Positions 22,444 through 33,801 of a DNA stretch of 64,000 bases are shown here, in pieces. A program made the position numbers and the translations under genes. The stretch spans positions 143,708 to 207,707 of the forward strand of contig JAMAHW010000078.1 in the NCBI GenBank assembly GCA_023627715.1, read 5' to 3'. The DNA comes from Periconia sp. R9002. Lineage: Eukaryota > Ascomycota > Dothideomycetes > Pleosporales > Periconiaceae. Position 1 is the stretch's first letter. Each line of letters opens with the position of its first letter. The notes below the pieces were generated by a model. The model had not been told where the DNA came from, did no database searches, and saw only the letters and a list, made by a program, of their open reading frames with translations.

Positions 22444-25400
22444 TCACGCGCACAACCCAAATACCGCCTGACACCCCTTCCCACAGTACGCGTTCGTGCC
22501 TCCGCAGTACCCCCACTCCGAGCAGCAGTCGCCAAACGCCGAGCCTGCGCACGTCGCGCCCTGCGGACTGCTATTCGAGCTGCACGTCCCGTCCGTCGAG
22601 ACTGGGTGTGTTGGCGTTGCGGTGGAAATAGATGAAGTAGATGAGGTAGTTGAGGATGAAGTGATTGAGGATGTGGGTATGGAGGTAGTTGGAGTGGAAA
22701 TTGGTGGTTGCGAGCTCGAGACTGGTGGAAGGGAGGCGAGCACGATCTCGGTGGTGTATATCGATTTCGAGAGCGATGTCAGAACGCTGGTTAGGATTAC
22801 GGTATTGCCTGGCGCCCATGACTCGGGCGTATAAGGCGGGGCTGTTGAAGGATTGATCGTGCTGTCGAATGTGGTTGTCCGGGTTGGAAGCACGGCTGTC
22901 GCAGTAGTGATTTCACGTTTGCGTAGCGGTGGCGGATCAATGCTAAGTAACCGTTTCTTAGGTGGTATTACTATGACACCGAAGTCGTAGCCCTCGAACT
23001 TGCAGGAAAGCTTGGGTCCGCCAGCAGACACAATGGCGCGCTCGACGCAGCCAGACTTGATGAAGAATGGCAGGTTAAAGTACGCATATGCCAAGGAGCT
23101 GGAGCTGCGCTCCTTCCAGTTCCAGCCAGTTAAAGCACCGCAGCCCTTCTCCTCCTTCTTCAGCTTTGAACCGCCATCCGTGCTCCAGTTGTCGATGTTG
23201 TACACCTCGAAGGTGTAGTAGCCGCCGGCAACAACCCTGTGCATCGTCAACACATGCGTGGTGTCAATCTGGTAGGCTTGTGCCGGGAACATGATGAAGA
23301 AAGTACCGCTATGGACTTACCAAGATGCACAGCTGGCTTGGACGGTAGGCTGTACTACTACCGTCACAGTTTTTGTAGTCGGCTGCACTGTCACAGTCGA
23401 GGTCGCTATAACAGTGACCGTATCCGTCAAGCCAAATTGTTTCGCGGTGAAATTCGAGCCATCATAGCCAGCAGGATTGGTCGGGGCAAATGCCAAAGGG
23501 ACCTGTTTCCCGTTGATCATGGTCTGATCTGTTGCCTGCTCGACAGACAACGCGGCTTGCACGTCAGGATCGAGGGTGCATTCCGGCTCGCCAGGTGTGG
23601 TCGTGGTTGCGGTATCTTGCCCGTTGCAAGCAGTGCTCGTCGCACACGAGGTCTATGTCCCACGTTAGCGTCTAATTACCAAAGCTTCAGGTTGACTTGC
23701 CTCAGTTGTGCGTGTCGAAGCCGTCATGAACCATTCGCTGTAGCTCGTTACAAGATAAGTACAAGCCGATGCCGTCACCGGCTTCTCGCATTCATTGCCG
23801 GCGTCACTACCCCCAGGGCCTTGAGTGTTCCCACAGCCGCCTGGAATCAGACATCCTGACCCGCCACAGACGCCAAGGGGGCAATCGGGGATGCAACCCG
23901 TGATGCCACACCCTCCTCCACATCCGAAGATACCACATCCGCCATCGCAGCCGAATAGACCACAACCTGGCTTGCAACCAAATATGCTACAATCTCGTTT
24001 GCCGCACCCAGGCTCTGTGCAGCCCGAAGGTGAAGTAGTCTTTGGCTTGATGGTGATTGGCGGCAAGGGCGTTGGAGGATCCGGATATTTAACTGAGTAT
24101 GTTGGCTGAGGCTGAATGGTAACCGGAACAGGAGTCTTCTGAAACGTGACGGGCGGAACGACAACAATGGGCGTGTTTGAGTCAGTGGGCGAAGCAGGCG
24201 TCGGAGTGGTAACCGGAAAAGTTGCGTAGTTCGGAGGGAGTGTGTAGATAAAAGACGGAGGGGTGATGCTCTGCATGGGGTTGATCTTGTAGCTCGCCGT
24301 GTCCGTTTGCTGCAATGTCAATGGTTGCAGACTGACATCAGTTATGGTAAAGGCTGGCACGAGAATCGTTGTTGTAACCACGTGGACGCCATTGCCAGCG
24401 GATGACAGTAGAGTCGTTGTTAGTGGTGGCCAATTGACAGTGTGTGTGGCGCTAATTGGGTATGGCGGGAAGACGATGATGCACGGCGCCTGGCAGCCTG
24501 CTGACGGGTTTGACGAGGTCCAGATGGTTGGAGGAGGGTACACGATGTTGGAAGAAGCGCCAGAGCTAAGACTATCACTTCCGAAGCCATCCAAGTCAAT
24601 CGCCCAGTCGATGATGCCTGCAAAGTTTAGGCTTTGGTAGAGGGATCTACGTTGTGCCTTGGTTTTATCATCCATGTATCCCACCCACTGGATGGAGTCA
24701 TAGACCGCCATGTTCGACTGACTATCGGAGTCGAAATACGATGAATAGCTTGAAATGTGCTGTAGACTCCCAGATGGAGTTCTCCAGTTTCCGTTGCCCT
24801 TTAAGATGGCATTAATTTCGGCATTGGCAATGTAACCTGCAGTGTCGGTGCACTCGCCAGGATAAGCGCCAGATGCGCCACCTGTATATGTGCACGTTGG
24901 TCCAGTGCAACCTGGCGTCGTCATCTGAAAGCTGCGACCGTAGCTAGCAACTCCAACGGCAATCTTGTTTGATGGTACACCCGCTTTCGTGATCATCGAA
25001 AGAGCTGACAAGGTCTCTGTGATGTTGACTTGGGAACGCAGACAGTTACCAGCTGGGCAACCATCAATCGCAAATTTATTCGCATAGTCCCATTGGCCAT
25101 GAAGGTCGTAAGTCATGTAGACAACATAATCAGCCACAGCAGCCATCTCCTTGAGATGAAAGCCTCGAAGATACCAGAATGAAGCCGGTGCACAGAAAGA
25201 GACGGTTTTGTCCGAAGGCATCGCCGCTCTCAACTTTTGAAAGAACGTGAGGTAGTTTGATGCATCTTCAGCAGTACCTAATCCAAGTCAGCACACTTCG
25301 GTATGTGATGGATGAATTACGAATGCCTCTCTCACCAGCTGGAATGCCAGGAATATCGGGAGCAGCAGGATCTAATTCTAAAGTTAGCCAGCATCGCTTT

Positions 25401-27499
25401 GGTAGAGAGCTCTAGTCGACATACATTCCCAATCAATATCAACGCCGTCCAGATTATTCGTTTTGGCAAATGAAACTATGTTGCCAACGAATGTATCTTG
25501 GTTGCTGGGCTGGACTGCATTGCGGAAGATGGTGTAGGTAGATGGCTCTGTGGAGAATGACCAGCCTCCAAGTGACAGGACCTTCTTGAAGCCAGACATC
25601 GCTACGAAAAGGTCCCACTGGACCTGAATCTTGCTTACATCGATTGCAAAAGCCGAGGTGACTTCGCCGAATGCCAGGTGAATGTGCGTGTATGGCGTCA
25701 TGTCCATGGCGGTGATTTTCATGTCCAGGCAAGGTCGCTTAAGGTTGAAGGCTTCAAAGTAGCCTATGCTTATGGACTGAGCGGGGGCAGACCCAACGAC
25801 GATTTTAGTTCCACAATTTGAGATGCAACCGTTTTCGCCTGGAGCAGACGTTCCAGGCGCACCGGTCGACGATTTGGATTCCGTGCAGAATTCTGCAGTG
25901 ATGCCACACTGTCCGTATTTATTCTATGGATAAAACATCTCAGCAAATGTGCGGGGCGCTTTGCATATGGGGGAAGGGAAATCATACACAACAAGCATTA
26001 AGTGGACAAGGATTCAGGCTCGAAATATTAACACCCGGTCCTGGCTGCGTGCTTCCAGGCTTCTGCGGGCCACATACAGCATTGGCCACAGGAGCCGGCA
26101 TAGGGGGCGAGCCCGTACTCAGACAGATGTTTTGAGACGCTTGGAGCTTCTCGCAGCCCTCCCAGCCCCACGTCTGGGTGTTGAAGCTTTCGATCTCGTC
26201 GTTGGTCAGGCTGTTAGCAGCTGCCAACGCGGAGCAGGTGTCGTCAGTTATAACGTAGTATGTATAACAAGTTCCATCCGGATTAGGTTTGGGACGAAAA
26301 TCAGGCATATCCCCCGGCGAGCAGCAGACATGTTGTCCGACACGCAGACTCAAACACAATGTAGGGCTGGGGTTGTATTTCGTAAAGTCGTTTCCAGAGA
26401 TCCCACACTCGGCCGCCAGAGTACCGCCTGTGTTATATTAGTTAATGAGTTCATTGAATGTAAAGCCAGGATACTCACAGCCATCACCAGAAACGACCTG
26501 AATAGTGCGGCAGAAGTCTCGTCGGTGGAACATATTGGACATGCGGGACGTTGCAGAAATGGAATCGGCAGTGCTGTTCAGAACCCTTACAGTGCTGTTT
26601 GACACGGTACCATTGCTAATGAGGCTCGGGACGGATATGGTGATGTCTTTCCAAGGTTGCGTTTGTTCGAAACTAGATATGCAATCTCCTGATGCCCACG
26701 TGGCCACCGTCTCTTGAACAAAGTTGACATCACGATTGCCATTCACAGCAATGCCAAAGCTGTACCTAGACGTTCGACCGTCTTGAGCACACAGCTGTGT
26801 CACCACAGTACTCGAGAAGCCGGTGCTATGGACTTTGGTTATAAAATCTTTCAGCACAGAAGAAGCGATGCCCTCGACCCCCGACCCCATAAAGATACCA
26901 ATGGTGACCGAATTAGAGTACGCAAAGTACGAAATGCTTGTGCATTTCGAACTCCTTTGAGACAACATGGCAGCAAGCTGTTTTGACGCAGCCTCGAAAT
27001 CGCCCAGTGTAGCCAGTGTCTTCGACTCATTGTATGCCAGCTGCAATGGTACTTGAACTTGTTTTGAGCTAGCACTAGGTTCGCATGATCCAGCCATAGT
27101 ATTATTGGCGGCATTGCTTCCATTAGTAGGAAGACTTGCAGTGCAAGCACGAAGAGATCCATCCTCTTTCAGGGAGTTGAAGAGGTTGAAATCGAGAAGC
27201 ATGGTTTGATTGCACATCGACAGACGGTCCAAGCGAGAATATTTTGACCAGTCGGTTGAATCTAGCCCTGTCTCGTTGCATGCGATTGGGCACTCGCTTA
27301 GTACTGCCTTCATACGTTCAGGAGCAAGTGAGCTGTTGCCGCTAGCCGCAGTCATCGTAGCAGTGGTCGAGACTGGCTTTGCTGCCAAGTACAAGTTGAG
27401 GTTGGCCGAGCTATCTTCTATGGCTGTTACTTGAAGGGCTAATATCGTGACTATAGCCACCATCCAGTCTAGAGTGGCTGCTGGTGCTATGACCCACAT
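22444..27499 (-). CDS. LysM/CBM18 GH18 chitinase, killer-toxin-like (subgroup C)
   Basis: Seven exons (27499-26479, 26427-25988, 25923-25425, 25371-25336, 25277-23701, 23652-23321, 23236-22444) encode 1565 aa. Domains in order: signal peptide; a large N-terminal region; LysM-type cysteine-rich segments (CGISGNDFTKYNP, CYTYYVITDDTCSALAAANS); a hevein-type CBM18 (NACCNKYGQCGITAEFC); a GH18 barrel with SLGGWSFS and the catalytic LDGVDIDWEYP, proton donor E653; a Pro/Thr-rich stretch; a Cys/Gly-rich repeat (GCGLFGCDGG type); and a final CBM18 at the C-terminus. This layout is that of fungal subgroup C chitinases, thought to act on fungal or host chitin. Intron 5 is GC-AG. The last intron acceptor (CACAG at 23237) was chosen to keep phase. 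Confidence 0.88.
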
Positions 27500-27949
27500 G
27501 ATGGGACAAGGAGTGAATGATCGATAAAACAAGTGTGAGAAGGTGTGAATAACCAATTAAATGTTAGAAAATAGTGGGCAATGTCAAGCTTGCGAATCAA
27601 GCAGAAAGAGAGCGGACAGCAGCCTATGTAGAGCTTTGATAGAGTGACAAAATCTTATTTATGTAACAGGAGATATAAGACCTTACATAACTCAGACCGA
27701 CAGACGTACAGGAGCTGGCCAAATTTTGCAGCATTTCTTCGCGATCTAATAACTCTCTCTCTCACACACACATACTTAGCGTTGCTATTCTAGGAAGGAG
27801 AGATAACTATGAGAGGCCGGTCATCGCAGCTATGTGCCGCTGATAGACTACATTCTGCAGTCTGTATCGGCATTACTACGTATTCTAAGTACTCGCGGAG
27901 TAGACGATGTGGCACACATGTTGGAAATGACCTGAGCTTATTGGAAGAG

Positions 27950-28167
27950 GTAAGCATTGCTTACCCGATGGCTTCATAGCGGCATATGCAGATATATTGG
28001 GAACATTTAAAGCGGTAAACAATGTATGGAATACGAAGTTGTTGAGGCTTCAACGATGCGGCACAGAGGTGAGGAGTAATCTAATATTATTAAGGTAAAT
28101 AAGCATTGCTTAAACTTATGGCTACACAACATATGCAAAAGTATCAAGTGCGGTTAAATGATTTCTA
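27950..28167. repeat. Diverged direct duplication with near-palindromic TAAGCATTGCTTA
   Basis: TAAGCATTGCTTA occurs at 27951-27963 and 28100-28112. Each copy is followed by related sequence (ATGGCTnC, CATATGCA, GCGGT) for about 60 bp. Lies 220-430 bp upstream of the secreted-protein gene at 28385. A regulatory duplication or an old repeat remnant are both possible. Confidence 0.45.
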
Positions 28168-28384
28168 GAACAGGCAGTGAATGCAAAGAATAACCGTATG
28201 CGCACGCCTCGTTGGTCTTTTTGGGTTGCCTTTTTCTAAATTATCAATATCTCTCAGTTGCCTGCTTGATGACACACGGGTCTAGATGCTGTGGTAATAA
28301 TCCCTTTGCTTTCATTTACCGCGAATATCCACTCAATTTTACTCGTTTCTCCCACAGTTGTTCACTTAGTAGCATATCTACAGC

Positions 28385-29205
28385 ATGAAATTGTGGTCCA
28401 TCCTTACGCTTGCTGCCTCAGCCGCTGCGATTCCCTTCGAAAACACTCAGTTGCATAAACGTAACGGCGAGAGAACTTACATTGGTTATAGGGTCATCTC
28501 CAAGGTCCGTACCATTTAGAATAGCTCACGTGTTCGCATTTCACCATAGATAACGTCGAAATTTTGAATTAGTTACTTGGCTAACAAGCCGCTTTCTCTC
28601 GTCACCACTGACAAATCAAATAGGCAGAAGCTGAGGCAATCGACTCCAATGGTGGCAAGGCCGTAGCGTCTCTTGGAACTGGTGGTAGACAGCTTGGTTC
28701 AGGTACTTACATTAGCCCTGGTTTCCAGGAGTGGGGAGAAACTGAGGGTACATGGGACTGTGCCGTCAGTGTTGATCGCGATAAGTGGAACGGTTTGAAG
28801 AGGGCCTGGATACCCAAATCATATGAGTTCCCGGAAGACAAAGAGAAGGATCCGAAGAAATGCAAACCACAGATGCTGTGGACCCCGAGGTGGAGTAAGT
28901 GATACAACAAGCCTGAGAGACTCTTTCACTAAGACAAACGTTTCACAGAGGCCAATCGACAACGGTTCTTAACGTCACTGGATGCCAGCTCCACTGCTGA
29001 CAACACGATACTTTTCTCGAAGATACTCGGTCACGAAGATCATATTCAAGCATTAATCCCCACGCCGCTGCTAAGCAGTGTGGATTTCTATATGCAATGT
29101 GCTGTAAGAGGAACAGAATCCAATAGTCAGATCGGCAGCATTGGGACAGCGGATTGGAACGTCGCAAGCATCAAAGGCTGGAACATGGGATCAGATGAAG
29201 CTTGA
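28385..29205 (+). CDS. Small secreted protein, 215 aa, weakly ADP-ribosyltransferase-like
   Basis: Three exons (28385-28504, 28624-28894, 28949-29205). Signal peptide MKLWSILTLAASAAAIP, then a KR site (LHKR). The start of the mature protein reads RTYIGYRVISKAEAEAI, and later GGRQLGSGTYISPGFQEWG. The Arg-containing strand followed by a G-x-G-x-Y-x-S stretch resembles the first two parts of ADP-ribosyltransferase-type secreted fungal proteins. No convincing catalytic E-x-E was found, so the assignment is a guess. Two cysteines lie in the middle (WDCAV, KKCKP) and one near the end (MQCAV). Cannot be assigned a role; an effector-like protein is plausible. Confidence 0.65.
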
Positions 29206-31484
29206 AGTAGCGTGACAGCAGAACGTGGATTAGTAGCAGACTATAATTGCTAATTATGTTTGGGGACATAAGCTGGTGGTAATACTTTGTACGTAGTATA
29301 TGTGTCTAAAAGATTTAGATATTTTATAGTACCGCAATACTAAGGGCTGCCCCTACCCATACAAAAAAGAACATTATATATCAAGAACACGAAAAGTATA
29401 CGTGTTAAAGCAATTATTAACAATTAATCACACCTGCATCGAAGTGGATGATGAATACCTGATTTACAGCACAAGGTGGTCGTCACAAGGCTGTAATTGC
29501 TTGAAGGTTATAGCCTAATTGCAATCGGGCATTCGAGATCCCGCAAATATCGAAGGCAAAAGGTAGAAGGCAAGAGGCAGAAGACAAGAGGCAGAAGGAA
29601 AGAGGCAGAAGGAAAGCATAATGGTGCATGTCAGCCGCTAGGATTATAGTGGCCTTCAAACACACTATCGTAACGGTGCGGGGTCAGCAGTAGCAGCAGT
29701 CTGTATATTAAATCAGGATTGGGAGTTATCCCGATCTTCCCACGTGCTGAATTAGTTGGACGTAAGGGCAGCTATTAATTCTGCAGAATATTGGTCGCGG
29801 TGGCATGCATCTGATTGCAGTGTCTTAGAAAGTCCGCTAACCGGCCTCAAACGCGGCCACTGCATGATGAAGATGTGCATGTGAATACTCTGTGAGCCAG
29901 GAATATAACAATTACAATGTCTTATTGTTCTGGGTCGTGGATTTGTTAGCGGTAGGTCCAAATTTATGGATTGTCAAGGGTCCTGTCTTACTGGGTTTTC
30001 TATCGCGAAGCCATATTTTGTAACTCACCCGCGCAATTCTCCTTTCGCTCCAGAGACGGGCGCGGCTCCCTTTCCAACGAGTAGTTTGTATCAGTATCGT
30101 TCGGTCCTCCTATAGAATTCGGGTTTATCGAATGGAATAAAAGATAAGGAAATGCTTGGTCTGTGTACCACCGAAGGCAATTTGGATCAGTATCTTTCTC
30201 AGATATCATTGGAGGCGGTGTAGTCAGTCGGATGGTCTGTCAACGAATCAGATATTGTAGCATCTAATGAGAAACGTTCGGATTCCGTGAAGGACCCTGA
30301 CCACTCTACAGATCCTTTTTAGGTGTGGTGTCGTAGGTTTCGTTGTTATCATGGCGTCTCATCACATTATCCATTTCTATCTCTCGAATCCAGTACTGCT
30401 TAAGGTAATGCATTATTGGATTGTCGCCTCCTCCGATTCCACCACGCTTGTCGTTCAACTTATCTTTCCAACCCCGCATTTGTGGGTGGAACTGGAAGCG
30501 GCGTAAGTGTGCAGCTGCGTTGCAGTATACTCCATACAACTTTTTATTCCTAGAATGTTTGCAGTTCGCGAGCAATCTCTTATTAGGAAACGCATCGATG
30601 CAGATAAATGTTTTTCGTTTCGTTCATGCGCACGCGCAACGTGGCGCTCGAGCTCAAGCGTGCCTAATCATAGGGGCAATAAAATTAGCCTTGCTAATAC
30701 ATATTCTAGAAATACTTAAGATGAAAGCCGTCAGACCTCTCATTACACTGCGAATATAGATATCTGGGGTGAGTAGGGCGCACGTAGGGTAAGAGTAATC
30801 TGGGGATCATTGTCCATCCTCGATGCGCCGCCATCTACCTCCGAGAGAGATGCTGTTCGAGTGGTTGTGATTTGAATAGGAATGGCCCGAACGGTATTCA
30901 GTTCACTGCAAATCCGTAGTAGCGATATGTATATCAATACGGGAGACGTAATGTTCTCACTCGAATATTCTTTGCTACAAGATTCATTTGCATTCCCGTT
31001 GATGGCGGCGCGGCGTTCTCTGCTTTCATCAACGTGGGGCTCAGAAGTTGCAGGTGCTTGTGTGGGGTTAGACGGCTTATGTTTCTAGTGATGATGCCTT
31101 TGTCGGTTAGTGATGTCAATCCTCTGCTCATCTGCTCGTCGAAGATCTTTGTATCTGTTGCTGCTCCGTGAATTTTTCGGGGGTTTGCGAGACCGGTTCC
31201 GGTAGTATCTCTGGATTGTCTTTCTTACCTTGATCGTCTGGCACTTCGGAACTATTGCTAGACGCTGTGAACTGTGGTAAATAACATAATATAGGGTCGC
31301 TAGTAGTATAAGGCGTCTCTTACGCTTAAGCAAATAACAAGACATTTCATAGCACACTCATACTATATGTTATTCTATCGTTAATATAAAAACTTTATAA
31401 AATAAGAATTGAACTAGAACTCGAGCGTTTATTAAAATGACGTAGGCAGTCAAGTAGGTATGTAGATGCCTAATAATTAACCAA
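29206..31484. other. 2.3-kb intergenic stretch
   Basis: Contains a 14-bp minisatellite and several frames of 60-110 codons with no domain, no good start context and mixed strands. The last 400 bp are AT-rich and may be repeat-derived. No gene is supported. Confidence 0.35.
29558..29613. repeat. 14-bp purine minisatellite, 4 copies
   Basis: Tandem units of AAGAGGCAGAAGGA with one to three substitutions in the earlier copies. The plus strand is nearly pure purine. Confidence 0.85.
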
Positions 31485-33104
31485 TTAATCCACAATCTGC
31501 CACTGCGCGACCGGATGCCGATGACAAGCATACTCTTCTGTCTTCCCAGCAACGACTGGGAGGTCTTCCGCAGGAAAATCAAATTCTCGCTGATCGTTGA
31601 GACGAATAAGTTCAAGCACCGTAGCAACTGTAGGTTGAATGTACACAGAGTGGTCATTCTTGCTGTAGTTAGGCTGCACCTCGCCAACCTCAGTCCATGC
31701 TTGACGTCCGGTTGCCGACACCCAGTACAGAACACCGCTGGCGGCTGCAATCGACTGTTGTTCTTTTAGTTTTGGGAGTACAATGAGATGACCATATGAC
31801 TTCCTAAACATGGGCCGCTCAAGGGGCTTGTGCTTGCAAGATAGGCAGAACACAAATACCGCTTCGTTACTCGTTTCCAGTCCGGTAATCTCCGCGACAG
31901 GGCCCAAGCAATGATGGCACTGCCGGCACTGCACGTCCTCGCTCTTTTGAGATGCCTCAGCACGCAACCCATGCATCTCGATGATGGGTATTTGCTGGTC
32001 CGGAGTGGCAGGATCTTGGTCCAGACGTAAGGTATGAAAGACGATATAAGCCTGACAAAGGCATACGCCTACGCCTACGCCGTTCGCTTTGAGAACAGCT
32101 TTTGCCAACTGAGGAAGAGTAATATTGCAGTCGACGGCAATAATGGTCCGTTTAGTCGATATGGATATGACTGAGTACACAAGGTCTCGGCGGTCAAAAC
32201 AACCTCGTTCACGAAAGCGCCACATGGTTTCCAGCAGGGTGCCGAGGTCCTGTAAGTCTTCACCGTATAATTCGGCAGTACTTTGGCCTACTGGGGAGTG
32301 GTTCTCGAGTATTTTGTGGATAGTGCTATCGCTCCAAGCGATTGTTCCGAATTTCCCATCGATCAGGTCTTGTAGGGCACTGTGATCGGTGATTACATCC
32401 TGGGCGAGCAACTTGATTGTCTGTGGTAGATGAGTCTCTTGTACGATCCATGCTCGCGTCCAGTAGATGTGTTCCTCCAGTAGCTTCAAGCCAGGTGAGA
32501 AGCGGCGAACTTCGGCTTTGCGAAGCGTGCGGTGTTCGTTCGCACGGCGAAAAAAGGACGTGATCTCGGGTTCATCACCAAACCAGGACACAACGTTGTA
32601 TGCATTGTAGTATATGTGACCCATTCTTTGTACAAGAGTGTTTTTCTCGTTTGTGTTGTTCTGGTCGATGCAAAGCGCATCAATCCACCAGTCCGATCGA
32701 AATAAATCGTATTGTGGGTGTTGCTCTCCCTCACCCAGAGCGCGAGCTACGGCATTCAGGAAGTCGTAAAGGTTCTTCCGTATGCGAATGATTTTACCAT
32801 TGAGAATAATGTCCCTCTCATCGCCTGTCGGGCCCCACACATATGAGAGACATGTGTAAGGCTCGATCAACTGACGCTCCCAACGCAACCCCGTTTTGTC
32901 GAGCTTCTCATACCAGTCTGCAGGATTGGTGTGTCTCATCGAACAGCTGATCTGCTCGTCCGCTAGTAGTGGATGAACCTTTATCACTCGGAGTGCCTTT
33001 GTTGAGAGGTCAAGCGGTTGGTGGACGAAGTATGTATTGGAGGCATTGGTGAGGCTAAGATCTTTTAATGCTTTTGAGACGGTCTGGTCCACTGTGGAAG
33101 TCAT
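31485..33104 (-). CDS. HET-domain protein (heterokaryon incompatibility)
   Basis: Single exon, 539 aa. The HET domain spans about residues 85-240: YTCLSYVWGP, then RKNLYDFLNAVA, WWIDALCIDQNN, NEKNTLVQRMGHIYYNA, VVSWFGDE, YWTRAWIVQET. The C-terminal half has two CxxC pairs (CRQCHHC and FCLSC) that may bind zinc. HET-domain proteins trigger self/non-self recognition and cell death in filamentous fungi, usually with a partner allele. The frame is intact, unlike the relic at 4666. No NACHT or WD40 region is attached. The start is the first ATG of the frame and lies only 20 residues before hydrophobic, conserved-looking sequence. Confidence 0.88.
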   Translation of the reverse strand: MTSTVDQTVSKALKDLSLTNASNTYFVHQPLDLSTKALRVIKVHPLLADEQISCSMRHTNPADWYEKLDKTGLRWERQLIEPYTCLSYVWGPTGDERDIILNGKIIRIRKNLYDFLNAVARALGEGEQHPQYDLFRSDWWIDALCIDQNNTNEKNTLVQRMGHIYYNAYNVVSWFGDEPEITSFFRRANEHRTLRKAEVRRFSPGLKLLEEHIYWTRAWIVQETHLPQTIKLLAQDVITDHSALQDLIDGKFGTIAWSDSTIHKILENHSPVGQSTAELYGEDLQDLGTLLETMWRFRERGCFDRRDLVYSVISISTKRTIIAVDCNITLPQLAKAVLKANGVGVGVCLCQAYIVFHTLRLDQDPATPDQQIPIIEMHGLRAEASQKSEDVQCRQCHHCLGPVAEITGLETSNEAVFVFCLSCKHKPLERPMFRKSYGHLIVLPKLKEQQSIAAASGVLYWVSATGRQAWTEVGEVQPNYSKNDHSVYIQPTVATVLELIRLNDQREFDFPAEDLPVVAGKTEEYACHRHPVAQWQIVD

Positions 33105-33801
33105 GATGTTCTAACGAAGGAGTTGGTTGAAGTTTATAGAGGTCGCTGAGGGAAGTTGCGCGTCGCTTGGATGTCATGTTCCGCAATCATTCAGATAAGG
33201 GCTCTATGTGAGTTACAGGGTGCCAGGAAACCTAGCGTTGCTACTCCCGACTGGCTGCACAAGCATTCAGATCAACCAGTGATGGCTGCTGCGATTGGCA
33301 TGTGCCTTCGCATGCATGTATCATCTTCTCGATCAATGGGTCTTTTTGAACTGCATCAGCCCTACCAGGTGCTGATCTGCCGCCACTGTTAGTGTTGTGT
33401 TCGTCCATCTGTAAGCGCGCTCACCACGCGGGCACCTTAGCCTACAACTCGGCGTATCCGGGGCTAATCCAGCGATGGCGATAACAGGGACGTGTGACAT
33501 GGTAATTACCAGATGTCGGAGAGAGATGCGAGGAGGGACGGACGATAGATCGTCGACGGGTTGGGGTTAGATGGGTTCCACCTGGTGCGGGTGAATACCC
33601 AAAGAAGACGCAGCGGGGTAAACAGTCTTCTCAGCGCTATGGCCCAATAGGCAAGAGGATAGGAGATAACGTTGACCCCACATCCACCGCGGGTACGATT
33701 AAAAGCATTGATAATAAGCCTTGCCCAGTGCGCTGGTTGTTGCTTGTGTACGCCACTTTGATGAGATTTACAATTTCTAGTTGCTAGTCTTGGGTGTTGC
33801 G
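33105..33801. other. Divergent promoter region between HET and MFS genes
   Basis: About 700 bp with no supported gene. Presumed to contain both promoters. Confidence 0.4.

Noticed and set aside
29558..29613. CRISPR-like array
   Set aside because: Direct 14-bp tandem repeats without spacers in a eukaryotic genome; a minisatellite.
30306..30759. Overlapping frames of about 90-112 codons on both strands
   Set aside because: Mutually antisense, no ATG in good context for the longer minus-strand frame, no domain or splice pattern.
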